From: Candidatus Syntrophosphaera thermopropionivorans
Lineage (GTDB): Bacteria; Cloacimonadota; Cloacimonadia; Cloacimonadales; Cloacimonadaceae
Direction of reading: 5' to 3'
Assembly (NCBI RefSeq): GCF_004353895.1
Contig: NZ_SMOG01000002.1
Span: forward strand, 1 to 64,000
DNA length: 64,000 nucleotides
A program made the position numbers and the translations under genes. The notes beneath the pieces were generated by a model. It was not told the DNA's origin. It saw only the letters and a program-made list of their open reading frames with translations, and did not search any database. Positions 8,259-17,490 of the stretch are shown in pieces; position 1 is the first letter of the stretch; the number at the start of each line of letters is the position of its first letter.

Positions 8259-10382
8259 ATGAAATATTCTTGTTTTATTATATTTTACCTTTTACTCACT
8301 TTATCTATCCAAGCTTTAGTAGTTCCTGTCTCCTATACTCCCGTTCTACAAGATGATGATATGCTAACCAATTTCGTGCGAAATGACCCAGATGACAAAA
8401 AACCTGAAGAAAATCCTACTAAAGTATGGTTATGGCAACAGGGAAATAATCTTATGATACATTTCTCTTGTCCGATAGACTCTCAATTTGTGGTTGGTCC
8501 TGTAGAAGTTAGAGATGAAGCTATGTTCTCTGATTATGTAAGTGTTCAGCTGATTACACTTCCCTATGCTTATTTTGCCTATTACTACACAGGTTATCCC
8601 AATGGCAATTTGGTGGATGGAATTCGTAAAGAGGATATGTCTGTTGATTTGAATTGGGATAGCAAATATAGCTATAAAACCTCTTATGATGATAAGAACT
8701 GGGAACTTACAATGCAAATACCTCTGGGTGAATTGAGATTCAAATCTGATCTTCCCTACAACTGGTATATAATTCTTAGCCGCTATAAATATGCCACTAC
8801 TGAATATTACTGTTCTCCCTATTTCAACACTAATCAGAAGAAAGATTACTTTACTGCTGGTCATAAAATCCAGCTAAACCAAAAGATTACCCGGGAATTT
8901 AATTTGGATTTTAAACCCTATTTCGTTAAAAGTTATGATTTAATTGAAAAGACCTCCAGCTACGATCCTGATATGGTTGGTTTGGATATCGCTTATCATC
9001 CCAATCCCACTACCAAAATAAAACTTAGTATGAACCCTGACTTTTCAGAGGTCCCTCCAGATGATGCCCAGGATATCTATAATCTAAAATATCCCCCTTA
9101 TTATGATGAAAATCGTTTCTTCTTTATAGAAGATCTTGATGCTTTCGGAATTTTCTCCGACTTTTTTTATTCCCGAAATATAGTTCAACCTCAATTAGCC
9201 TATAAAGCAACGGGAAGTTTAGGAAAAACCAGATGGGGAATTCTCGGTGCTTGGGATAAAAAAATTGTAAGTGGAGGCGAATTAATTAATCCCGATGACT
9301 ATTTTCAGCTTCTTTCTGTTATTCCAACTATCGGGAATTTCACTATGGGAAATGCTTTCATAGCCAGAACTAATACTGGATATTATAATTATGTCTATTC
9401 AGGTGTCTATGAATATAGGTTATCTAAAGTACTTTCGCTGAATACTTCCCTTGCTGGAAGCCTCCGCAAAAATGAAAATGAAGAAGATAATTCCCTCAAA
9501 AAAGGATACCTGGGACAAATTGGAATTAATTATTATCCTGGCAAATGGGAAAATTCTCTTTATATTGCAAAAATAAGTAAAGATATCTTTGCTGATGCTG
9601 GATATTTATATGGAAAAGATAGACTGGGATATTCCTTATCTTCTTACTGGCAGTCTAATCCCTTCCCTGGTTTTCTTCAATTAGTATCTGTTTTAGGAAT
9701 GGCAGAAATGCAAGAATTACATCCCGATGATGATAAAAAAACTGAATATGACCTTTCTGGAATGTTAACTCTAAGATTTAAACCTAAGTTTTTCTACACC
9801 TTTAGACCTGGTTATTATAGTATTTATGATAATATCAATCAAAAACACAATGTATTTAGTATGGATAATATTTTGAATTTTAAATGCTGGAAAAATTTTT
9901 CTCTATATATAAATTGGATAACAGGAGAAACTCTGGTTTATGCCTTAAATAAAACCTCACAAATGAATACTATCACCTTTAGGATAATTGGCACTCCTCA
10001 AAAAAGTTTGTATTATCAAGTCCAAGGAAATCTTGTATCATATGACTATCCTAAAGAAAATATCATAGATATAAATGGCATTCCCCTAACTTTATATCTG
10101 GATAACCAATACGCTATAATCAATGCTTCTCTAAGATTTACCCCTGTGCAAAGATTCAGATTTACCCTCGGAGGAAGCATTACTACTTACGAAACTCCTA
10201 CCTCCTATTCCAATTTTAACTATTATTCCAACCTCCGCTATGAATTCAAACCCAATTACTTTATCTACCTCGGCCTAAAAAATAATCTGCTTCAAGATGA
10301 ACCTATAACTTTTGATGAACCTCTCGGTAATTTTAATAAAACTGGCTCTACTGTCTATGTTAAGATATCGCTAAGTATCTAA
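8259..10382 (+). CDS. Exported protein: CBM9-like N-domain plus DUF5916-like outer-membrane barrel
   Basis: 707 residues with an N-terminal signal peptide (to about residue 20). Residues 25-215 look like a carbohydrate-binding family 9-type beta-sandwich (EVRDEAMFSDYVSV, WELTMQIPLGELRF). From about 215 the protein is rich in amphipathic beta strands. The stretch starting MNPDFSEVPPDDAQ at about residue 259 and continuing to DENRFFFIED matches the hallmark of DUF5916 proteins (NPDFxQVExDP...FFPEKRPFFxEG, recalled from the family). I infer an outer-membrane barrel with a substrate-binding periplasmic domain. The gene is monocistronic, with a 72-bp repeat element and a promoter-like site upstream. 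Confidence 0.7.
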   Translation: MKYSCFIIFYLLLTLSIQALVVPVSYTPVLQDDDMLTNFVRNDPDDKKPEENPTKVWLWQQGNNLMIHFSCPIDSQFVVGPVEVRDEAMFSDYVSVQLITLPYAYFAYYYTGYPNGNLVDGIRKEDMSVDLNWDSKYSYKTSYDDKNWELTMQIPLGELRFKSDLPYNWYIILSRYKYATTEYYCSPYFNTNQKKDYFTAGHKIQLNQKITREFNLDFKPYFVKSYDLIEKTSSYDPDMVGLDIAYHPNPTTKIKLSMNPDFSEVPPDDAQDIYNLKYPPYYDENRFFFIEDLDAFGIFSDFFYSRNIVQPQLAYKATGSLGKTRWGILGAWDKKIVSGGELINPDDYFQLLSVIPTIGNFTMGNAFIARTNTGYYNYVYSGVYEYRLSKVLSLNTSLAGSLRKNENEEDNSLKKGYLGQIGINYYPGKWENSLYIAKISKDIFADAGYLYGKDRLGYSLSSYWQSNPFPGFLQLVSVLGMAEMQELHPDDDKKTEYDLSGMLTLRFKPKFFYTFRPGYYSIYDNINQKHNVFSMDNILNFKCWKNFSLYINWITGETLVYALNKTSQMNTITFRIIGTPQKSLYYQVQGNLVSYDYPKENIIDINGIPLTLYLDNQYAIINASLRFTPVQRFRFTLGGSITTYETPTSYSNFNYYSNLRYEFKPNYFIYLGLKNNLLQDEPITFDEPLGNFNKTGSTVYVKISLSI

Positions 10383-10689
10383 ATTAGTTCATTGTTTTAA
10401 ATGCTTACAACCGTCCAAATTTTTTTGTATCATTGTAAACTTATGATATAGAGATTAAAGCAAGAGAGTTATCTAGACCACTGTTTTTTATGCAATGATT
10501 TCAAATTTATAGTAATTATTACATATAAGTCATTAGATTATATACTTATAATATAGTTAATATTTCAAGGTTTTAGAAATTATTTAAACTCTAACTTTTA
10601 TAAAGGGAACATAAAATAGATATGTGGAGAGAATAAATATTTTTTTAACCATACGAACTCAATGAATTAAAACAATGGACAATTTCTGC
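10383..10689. other. AT-rich intergenic region, nothing recognised
   Basis: It lies between the DUF5916-like gene and the tRNA-Ala promoter. No hairpin with a T-run, conserved RNA or open frame of note was found. A terminator for the upstream gene is not obvious. Confidence 0.4.
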
Positions 10690-10718
10690 TTGACAGAATC
10701 AATATATTTAAAAATAAA
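10690..10718 (+). promoter_or_regulatory. Putative promoter of tRNA-Ala
   Basis: TTGACA (10690-10695) is followed after 17 bases by AATAAA (10713-10718), about 25 bases ahead of the mature tRNA 5' end. Confidence 0.45.
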
Positions 10719-10743
10719 GGTAATGAATAATATGTAAGAACCA

Positions 10744-10819
10744 GGGGCATTAGCTCAGTTGGGAGAGCGCATGACTGGCAGTCATGAGGTCAGGAGTTCG
10801 AGCCTCCTATGCTCCACCA
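10744..10819 (+). tRNA. tRNA-Ala (anticodon GGC)
   Basis: A 76-base cloverleaf with encoded CCA. The acceptor stem is GGGGCAT/ATGCTCC and the anticodon arm is CATGA-CTGGCAG-TCATG. The T-arm contains GTTCGAGCC. Confidence 0.97.
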
Positions 10820-10825
10820 AATTTT

Positions 10826-10870
10826 GAGGCGGTTTGTCTTAAAAAGAAGTCAAACCGCTCTTTCTTTATT
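10826..10870 (+). terminator. Intrinsic terminator after tRNA-Ala
   Basis: GCGGTTTG (10829-10836) pairs with CAAACCGC (10851-10858), extended by flanking GA/TC, and is followed by TTTCTTTATT. It lies between the tRNA and the transketolase start, so it should end most tRNA transcripts or attenuate read-through into tkt. Confidence 0.75.
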
Positions 10871-10885
10871 AAATGAGGTTTACAA

Positions 10886-12787
10886 ATGACAGATTCCGAA
10901 TTGATTTCCCGCTTACAAGAACAGGCTATTATTGCCAGAAGTGCCATACTCACTATGACTACTTTAGCTGGCTCAGGGCATCCTGGTGGTTCTATGTCCT
11001 CCATTGATTTATTATTAACTTTATACCAGTTTATTCATCATAATCCTCAAAATCCAGATTTACCAGATAGAGATAGAGTAGTAGTTAGCAATGGACACAT
11101 TTCTCCTGCGGTGTATACTGCTCTTGCTTTGAATGGATATCATAATCTGGATGAGGTTATATCTCAATTCAGACTTTCAGGCAGCATCTATGAAGGTCAT
11201 ATAGAAAGGGATGTAAAAGGTGTGGAATGGAGCACAGGTAATTTAGGACAGGGTCTTTCAGCTGGAGCAGGATTTGCTCTCGCTTCCAGAATAAATAATA
11301 TTCCCTATAATGTGTATGTCTTGATGGGAGATGGAGAACAACAAAAAGGACAAATCTCGGAAGCAAGAAGATTCGCTATTAAATATCAACTGAATAATCT
11401 CACTGCTATTGTAGATTATAACGAACTTCAGATAAGTGGAAATATCCATTCCGTGATGCCCCAAAATATCAAAGCTAACTGGGAATCGGATGGCTGGAAA
11501 GTTATAGAAATTGATGGTCACAACTATCAAGAGATACTTTCAACCCTTCAAATGACCAGAGATAAGGATTATCCTTTGATGATATTAGCTCATACTGTGA
11601 TGGGAAAAGGAGTTCCCTTTATGGAAAATCAGGCTAAATATCACGGTGCTGCTTTAAATGAAGCCCAATTAGAAGAAGCCTTACACTATCTTGGACAATC
11701 CAACCGGCTGGAAGATTATAAAATGATGAGAGCAGAATTCAAGCCAGTAAAGCAAAAGCCCACTAAGGATAAATATGCTCTTCAATGTAATCTGAAATCG
11801 GGTAATCCTATGCTTTATGAAAAACCAACTGACAATAGATCCGCCTGGGGAAATGCAATTGCTGATTTGGCAGAAATCAATAAAAACAATTCTACTCCTA
11901 TTGTGGTAACTGATTGTGACTTGCAAAGCAGCGTTAAAACAGCAGCTTTTGAAAAAGTGACCCCTGACCGTTTCTTTCAAGGTGGAATAATGGAACACAA
12001 TACTGCCGTGCTTTCTGGAGCTCTTTCTACTTGCGGGATCCAGACTTTCTGGTCTGATTTTGGAGTGTTTGGACTGGATGAGGTTTACAATCAGCAAAGA
12101 TTAAACGATATCAATCATACCAATCTTAAAGTGGTTTTAACTCATACAGGTCTGGATGTGGGAGAAGACGGAAAAACTCATCAATGCATTGATTATATAG
12201 GAATTGTTCGTAACTGGTATGGTTTTCATTTGATTATTCCCGCTGACCCTAATCAAACTGACCGCCTTATTCGCTGGTTAATAGACAAACCTGGAAACTA
12301 TGTAGTAACAATGGGAAGATCTGCTGTTTTGATAATTCTGAAAGATGATGGTACACCTTTTTATGATTTGAATTACGCTTTTGACTATGGAAAATGCGAT
12401 ATTTTGCGAAAAGGTGATAAAGCAACTGTGATGGTTACTGGAACTCCTATTGGAAATGCCTTAAAAGCAGTGGATACTTTAAAAGAAGAAGGAATCAATC
12501 TACAGTTAATATATGTTTCTTGTCCTCTGGCAATAAACCGTGATACCTTAATTCAAGCTGTAAATACTGGTCTCATCTTCAGCATAGAAGATCACAATAT
12601 CCATAGCGGTTTAGGCTCTATAATTGCAGATCGTTTAGCTGAAGAAAATCTTTCTGCTCGCTTAATCAAAATCGGAGTTAAGAACTATGGAAGCAGTGGC
12701 ACTTCTAACGATTTATACAAAGCTGTTGGTCTGGATGCTGAATCCATAAAAGAGAGAATAAAACAAGAACTGATAAATAAAGATTGA
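10886..12787 (+). CDS. tkt: Transketolase
   Basis: 633 residues, the normal size of a one-chain transketolase. It transfers two-carbon ketol units between sugar phosphates in the non-oxidative pentose phosphate pathway, using thiamine diphosphate and a divalent metal. It has GHPGGS at residues 31-36. The ThDP/metal motif GDGEQQKGQ lies near residue 147, and HTVMGKGVPFMENQAKYHG (flap and active-site His) near 235-253. The pyrimidine-domain Glu is in GGIMEHN near residue 365. AAATGAGG before the ATG gives a ribosome site. It sits upstream of the ferredoxin/AOR pair, separated by 58 bases. Cytoplasmic. Confidence 0.93.
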   Translation: MTDSELISRLQEQAIIARSAILTMTTLAGSGHPGGSMSSIDLLLTLYQFIHHNPQNPDLPDRDRVVVSNGHISPAVYTALALNGYHNLDEVISQFRLSGSIYEGHIERDVKGVEWSTGNLGQGLSAGAGFALASRINNIPYNVYVLMGDGEQQKGQISEARRFAIKYQLNNLTAIVDYNELQISGNIHSVMPQNIKANWESDGWKVIEIDGHNYQEILSTLQMTRDKDYPLMILAHTVMGKGVPFMENQAKYHGAALNEAQLEEALHYLGQSNRLEDYKMMRAEFKPVKQKPTKDKYALQCNLKSGNPMLYEKPTDNRSAWGNAIADLAEINKNNSTPIVVTDCDLQSSVKTAAFEKVTPDRFFQGGIMEHNTAVLSGALSTCGIQTFWSDFGVFGLDEVYNQQRLNDINHTNLKVVLTHTGLDVGEDGKTHQCIDYIGIVRNWYGFHLIIPADPNQTDRLIRWLIDKPGNYVVTMGRSAVLIILKDDGTPFYDLNYAFDYGKCDILRKGDKATVMVTGTPIGNALKAVDTLKEEGINLQLIYVSCPLAINRDTLIQAVNTGLIFSIEDHNIHSGLGSIIADRLAEENLSARLIKIGVKNYGSSGTSNDLYKAVGLDAESIKERIKQELINKD

Positions 12788-12845
12788 CAATTAGTCCTTA
12801 TTTAAACAAAAAGATTTCATAAAAGATATTATTTAGGAGCAAGGG

Positions 12846-13241
12846 ATGAAAAAGTTCCTGAATACTTACGATGAAGATTGTATTGCCTGTCATGCTTGTG
12901 AAATCAGCTGTGCGCGTATTTATTTTAAAGTAGATGACCTGGAGCGTTCTCGCATCCGTATTGAAGAGCGAGAAAAATCTGCTCATATAGTAGCCTGCAA
13001 TCAATGTGAGACCTGCGTTCAGGTTTGTCCAACTCTGGCTTTAACGGTAAATGCTCAGGGTGTAGTTTTGGTTAATAATCGTCTGTGTGTAGGTTGTTAT
13101 ATGTGTATTGCTGCTTGTCCTAATGAATCAATGTTTCGTTATCTTGGTGGCATAATTCCAATCAAATGCATTGCCTGTGGATTATGCCTGGATAGTTGCC
13201 CTACTGAAGCAATCAGAATAGAAGAAAAACAGGAGAATTAA
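12846..13241 (+). CDS. Polyferredoxin with about four [4Fe-4S] sites, AOR partner
   Basis: 131 residues with Cys motifs CIACHACEISC (about 13-23), CNQCETCVQVCP (about 55-66), CVGCYMCIAACP (about 83-94) and CIACGLCLDSCP (about 110-121). This is the spacing of 4Fe-4S electron-transfer subunits of the HycB/DmsB/AOR-associated type. It is cytoplasmic, with no Tat or Sec signal. Its stop lies 2 bases before the AOR start, so it is almost certainly the electron acceptor subunit of that enzyme. GGAGC at 12836-12840, 5 bases before the ATG, is a usable ribosome site. Confidence 0.9.
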   Translation: MKKFLNTYDEDCIACHACEISCARIYFKVDDLERSRIRIEEREKSAHIVACNQCETCVQVCPTLALTVNAQGVVLVNNRLCVGCYMCIAACPNESMFRYLGGIIPIKCIACGLCLDSCPTEAIRIEEKQEN

Positions 13242-13243
13242 TA

Positions 13244-15379
13244 ATGACAGAACGAAAAGTGTTGGCTGAATTTCCTTATGAACTAAAACCTGTAGAAAAA
13301 GGTTATAATCGCAGGACTTTATATATCAATCTTAGCACGAAAGCAATAGAATCCCGTCCTGTAACAGATTTAATGATAGATAAATTTGTAGGTGGAAAAG
13401 GATTTGACCTCTATTTGATGTGGCATTCAGTTAAAGATACCACCAGATGGAATGACCCTGAGAACGAAATTTGCATTGCATTTGGTCCTCTTTGTGGAAA
13501 TACCAATTATCCAGGAAGTGGAAAATCCATTGTCACGACTATTTCACCTCTTACGGATATTCCTATAGATTGCAATGTGGGAGGACACTTTGGACCTTAT
13601 GCCAAGTTTTCCGGCTGGGATGCCATAGAAATCCAAGGCAAATCAGAGGAAGAAATCATTGTCTTTATAGATGGTGATAAAGGGATAGTACAAATACTTT
13701 CTGCACCAGATGAAGAGATAAATAGCCATATCCTGGCAGAAAGACTCATTGCTGAATTTGCAGACAATCCCAATGGCTATCAATATGTTTCCGTAGTCTC
13801 CAGCGGAAAGGCAGCAGAATATGTTCCTATCTCTTGTTTGAATTTTTCTTTCTGGGACAAAAGAAGAAAGGTGGCAAGGTTAAAACAGGCAGGTAGAGGT
13901 GGAACAGGAATGGTCTTTCGGGATAAAAAGATTAAAGCGCTGGTGGTTAAATATTCCGGATTAAAAGGTGACACTAATCATCCCGTAGACCTGGAGACCT
14001 TGCAGAAAACCGGACTCAAACTCCATAAAGAAATAGAAGAAGGTGATGATAAACAAAATAGAATGCGTCAAGTGGGAACTGCTCATCTGGTTGAAATAAT
14101 GAATGATTACGACCTTCTCCCTATTAAGAACTTCAAATATGGACAAATGGAAGAAGCAAAAGGGTTGGCTTCTTGGGAATTCAAAAAGCTATTCACGCAG
14201 GGATTACCTGATGGATGCTGGTTTGGCTGTTCTCTTTCCTGTTGTAAGGCAGTGGATAATTTTATACCCAGAACCGGACCTTATAAAGGACAAAAAGTGA
14301 CCGTTGATGGACCCGAATATGAAACCGTTGGAGGTTGTGGCTCAAATCTTTGTATCTGGAATGCCAGAGATGTGGTAGAACTCAATTTCTATTGTGATAC
14401 CTATGGCATTGATACCATTTCCTTTGGTACGAGTTGTGCTTTTGCTATGGAATGCTATGAATATGGAATACTAAATAAAGAACGAACCGGCGGTCTTGAT
14501 CTAAGTTGGGGAAACGCTGACAGTGTTTTTGAATTGATTCATCAAATGGGACGAGGTGAAGGTTTTGGAGTGATAGTTGGACAGGGTGTCCATAAAATGA
14601 AGGAGATTTTTGCGCGTGAATATGGCGCCGACCCAAAACTTTTACAGGATATAGGAATGGAAGCTAAAGGTCTGGAATATTCTCAATATATGTCCAAAGA
14701 ATCTTTAGCTCAGCAAGGCGGTTATACCTTAGCCCTGAAAGGACCTCAACATGATGAAGCCTGGTTAATCTTTATGGATATGGTCAATAATCAGATTCCC
14801 ACTTTTGAAGATAAAGCAGAAGCTCTTCACTATTTTCCTATGTTCCGCACCTGGTTTGGCTTACAGGGTCTATGTAAACTCCCCTGGAATGATATAGAAC
14901 CTGCCAATAATGCGGAAACTGATGAACCAGCAAAAGTTCCTGAGCATGTGCAAAATTATATTGATATCTACACTGCTATCACAGGAAGACCTCTGGATAA
15001 GGAAGAACTCATTCGCCAATCGGAAAGAGTTTATAATTTTCAAAAGGTTTTCTGTATGAGAATGGGTAAAGGTCGTCGCATAGATGATATTCCACCTTAT
15101 AGAGCAGTTGGTCCTGTCACAGAGGAAGAATATCTTTCTCGTAAAGAACGCTATGATAAACTGTTAAAGGAAAAACAGGGAATAGACCCCGAAGGTAAGT
15201 CTACTCAAGAAAAAATGGCTCTCCTTCGTGCTTATAGAGAAGACCAGTATCAACAACTGGTAGATGCAGTCTATAAAAGAAAGGGATGGACTAAAGAAGG
15301 AATTCCCACGATTGAACATCTGAAAAGTCTGGGAATGGACCTTCCTGAAGTAGTAGAAGTAGTTAAACGCTTTCTCTAA
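13244..15379 (+). CDS. Aldehyde:ferredoxin oxidoreductase family enzyme (tungstopterin)
   Basis: 711 residues, longer than the roughly 600 of classical AOR. The N-terminal fold has YINLSTKAIESRP and GGKGFDLYLM. The pterin-binding region RGGTGMVFRDKKIKAL lies near residue 225. A Cys cluster CWFGCSLSC (about 325-333) and a later Cys in GLQGLCKLPW (about 548) can ligate the [4Fe-4S] cluster. DTISFGTSCAFAMECYEYG matches the AOR active-site region. The family oxidises aldehydes to acids with ferredoxin as acceptor, using a tungsten or molybdenum bis-pterin cofactor. BamB-type and other AOR branches have different substrates, so the substrate here is open. It is paired with the polyferredoxin just upstream. 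Confidence 0.9.
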   Translation: MTERKVLAEFPYELKPVEKGYNRRTLYINLSTKAIESRPVTDLMIDKFVGGKGFDLYLMWHSVKDTTRWNDPENEICIAFGPLCGNTNYPGSGKSIVTTISPLTDIPIDCNVGGHFGPYAKFSGWDAIEIQGKSEEEIIVFIDGDKGIVQILSAPDEEINSHILAERLIAEFADNPNGYQYVSVVSSGKAAEYVPISCLNFSFWDKRRKVARLKQAGRGGTGMVFRDKKIKALVVKYSGLKGDTNHPVDLETLQKTGLKLHKEIEEGDDKQNRMRQVGTAHLVEIMNDYDLLPIKNFKYGQMEEAKGLASWEFKKLFTQGLPDGCWFGCSLSCCKAVDNFIPRTGPYKGQKVTVDGPEYETVGGCGSNLCIWNARDVVELNFYCDTYGIDTISFGTSCAFAMECYEYGILNKERTGGLDLSWGNADSVFELIHQMGRGEGFGVIVGQGVHKMKEIFAREYGADPKLLQDIGMEAKGLEYSQYMSKESLAQQGGYTLALKGPQHDEAWLIFMDMVNNQIPTFEDKAEALHYFPMFRTWFGLQGLCKLPWNDIEPANNAETDEPAKVPEHVQNYIDIYTAITGRPLDKEELIRQSERVYNFQKVFCMRMGKGRRIDDIPPYRAVGPVTEEEYLSRKERYDKLLKEKQGIDPEGKSTQEKMALLRAYREDQYQQLVDAVYKRKGWTKEGIPTIEHLKSLGMDLPEVVEVVKRFL

Positions 15380-15511
15380 AATTCCATCGTTCTTTCAGAA
15401 ATTACCATAAGTAAGGAAAATAAATCCTGAAAGTGTAAGTATTATAATAAGAAAAGCATAGAGTAATATTTTTATAATAACTATTAAAGTATTCTCCTTC
15501 AGTATATTCCC

Positions 15512-15580
15512 TTTTCTCCCTTAGCTCTTTCTTAGCTCTTTTCATAAGTGAGAGGCAGGAAAGCGTAAGGATAGAGAAAC
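15512..15580. repeat. Intergenic repeat, AGGCAGG family (copy A)
   Basis: A pyrimidine-rich part (CTCCCTTAGCTCTTTCTTAG) is followed by GAGAGGCAGGAAAGCGTAAG. Related sequences lie in the gaps at about 37201-37290 and 49074-49150. The copy lies 130-200 bases after AOR. The rest of the 15380-15745 gap is AT-rich and otherwise holds only the hairpin at 15658-15704. Confidence 0.45.
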
Positions 15581-15657
15581 TTTTGCTGATTTTAAAGAAA
15601 TATAAGCATCTATATGATATGTTTCGTTATAAGCTTTTCATAATAAAGTAAATATAA

Positions 15658-15704
15658 AAAAGGTCTTGCTTTTTATACCTAAAGATATATGGGCAAGACC
15701 TTTT
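15658..15704 (-). terminator. Terminator hairpin between convergent genes
   Basis: AAAAGGTCTTGC (15658-15669) pairs perfectly with GCAAGACCTTTT (15693-15704), with a 23-base loop. T-runs follow the stem in both directions. It is about 40 bases after the stop of the minus-strand gene at 15746 and can also stop plus-strand transcripts from AOR. Confidence 0.75.
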
Positions 15705-15745
15705 ATTTTAAGCTGTTTTTAAATGAACCAGCTTTTGATTTAAGT

Positions 15746-17476
15746 TTATTTCATTAAAACCATTTTACGACTGGACGAATATTTACCTGATTTCATATGA
15801 TAGTAATAAACGCCACTGGTAACTGGATTACCATTTTGATCCCTTCCATCCCAAACCAGATGCTGAATACCATCTTCTTTAGAATCAATATCCCAAGTTC
15901 TCACTATCTGACCTTTTTGGTTAAAGATAGTTATTTGAACAGGTTCATTTTTGGCTGTAGAAAAAGAAATGGTGGTACTGGGATTGAAAGGATTAGGATA
16001 ATTTCCAATTAACTGAGCCACTTGTGGTGTCTCTATAGCATCGTTAACAGGAACATCACTCCAATCGGATAACATCCGAGCAGTTACCTGTGGAGTTTGA
16101 TTGAATTGATTTACCAACACCCAGATATTGAAATTTCCTGTCGGAATGGGCTGTCCAATATAATCTACATCATAGAAAGTAGTGCGGAAGACTATTGAGC
16201 CCGTATCGTCAATTAAAGTATAGTTTTGTCCCGTAGCAAAGATTCCGGTCTCGGAGAAATGAGCATTTCTAATGCGCACTAAGCGAGCTTGATAAGTGGC
16301 AACATTGGCATTAATTTGAGCTATAGTAACGGTAGGTACATTAATTTCATTGTTAGAAGAAGTGGCAGGACCTGGATCTATTACGGGAGTTAGCTGTAGC
16401 ATATTATTATAATAGGCAATAGTCCCCGTTAGACCTGTGATTCCATCCAGCAGATTATAGGTAGTAGTTATAACACCTGAAGGATCGTCAATCAGAATTC
16501 CAGCCTGATAATCTTGAACATATTTTTGATGTCTAAAGTTTTGCTGGAAAGTTAAAACCACCTTTCCTGATACCATATATACGGTTCCATCTCCTGCCGT
16601 TTGAGCTCTTAATTCAGTTAGATTACTAACTACTATGGGAAAGAAATAGTTTGCGGTAGCAATATAGCTGGGAGAATAGCCACTGGCATAAGCTCTTGCT
16701 TTGATAGTGGTATTAGTATGTAAAGATATAGTTGTGTTATATACTGGAGAAGATTCAGTGGGATCTGTCCCATCTAAAGTATAATGGATAGTAGCACCCG
16801 GAGTAGTTGTACTAATCGTTACAGAAATAGGTCCAGTGTAGACACCCCCTGGAGGATTAAAAGTTGGAGTGGCACAATGTTGAGAACCGCCAGGATTGAA
16901 GGTATGAGAACCGAGATTATCAATATAATCTTGAGGATAGACAAGCCATTCTGAATTATCCAGATTTGTACCCGCACTGGCAATCCAATCTGTGTTACCT
17001 TGAATAACTTCCGGTTTACGAATCAAGGTATGATTTAAAGTAGCACCATCAACTCCAGCTACAGGCCAAGCGGTTCCAGGGTCTTGTTGATATACACCGA
17101 TGATATCAATTAAGGTTGTTCCATGGAATAAACCTATGCAATCGTTCCCATTGAAATTAGTAACATTATGAAGTAAATCTGCCACTGCTTGAATAGCTGC
17201 ATTTGCCTGAGTATTAGCAATGACATACACATCATTATTGTTTAAAGTTCCAGAGAGGGTAACACTATTAGTTGTAGACCAGGCACCTCCATTGGAAGCC
17301 AGTTTAACCGTATACTGAGAAAGGTCTACGGGAGCTCCAGTTCCATTGAATATTTCAATAGCTTTGTTATAGGAGCTACCTTCAACATATTCTGAGATAA
17401 ACAGGTCTACTGCTTGAGCAAATATCAGCGATACAAAGCCCAGCATTAAAACAGGTAATAGAATCTTTTTAATCAT
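15746..17476 (-). CDS. Secreted lamin-tail-domain protein with FlgD-like C-terminal module
   Basis: 576 residues. The start at 17476 has GAGGTGA upstream with good spacing; a longer frame lacks a site. A signal peptide (MIKKILLPVLMLGFVSLIFAQ) is followed by a lamin-tail domain (about 25-180, LFISEYVEGSSYNKAIEIFN) of the type found in secreted nucleases and surface proteins. A chitobiase/hexosaminidase C-terminal-like domain follows (FNPPGGVYTGPISVTI to TIKARAYASGY, about 200-275), then an OB-fold-like region. The C-terminus NYPNPFNPSTTISF...SGVYYYHMKSG...KMVLMK is the FlgD-Ig/type IX sorting module of FCB bacteria. No catalytic nuclease motif was seen. It lies directly after cdsA, its ribosome site being next to the cdsA stop. 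Confidence 0.8.
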   Translation of the reverse strand: MIKKILLPVLMLGFVSLIFAQAVDLFISEYVEGSSYNKAIEIFNGTGAPVDLSQYTVKLASNGGAWSTTNSVTLSGTLNNNDVYVIANTQANAAIQAVADLLHNVTNFNGNDCIGLFHGTTLIDIIGVYQQDPGTAWPVAGVDGATLNHTLIRKPEVIQGNTDWIASAGTNLDNSEWLVYPQDYIDNLGSHTFNPGGSQHCATPTFNPPGGVYTGPISVTISTTTPGATIHYTLDGTDPTESSPVYNTTISLHTNTTIKARAYASGYSPSYIATANYFFPIVVSNLTELRAQTAGDGTVYMVSGKVVLTFQQNFRHQKYVQDYQAGILIDDPSGVITTTYNLLDGITGLTGTIAYYNNMLQLTPVIDPGPATSSNNEINVPTVTIAQINANVATYQARLVRIRNAHFSETGIFATGQNYTLIDDTGSIVFRTTFYDVDYIGQPIPTGNFNIWVLVNQFNQTPQVTARMLSDWSDVPVNDAIETPQVAQLIGNYPNPFNPSTTISFSTAKNEPVQITIFNQKGQIVRTWDIDSKEDGIQHLVWDGRDQNGNPVTSGVYYYHMKSGKYSSSRKMVLMK

Positions 17477-17490
17477 TTTTTTCACCTCAC

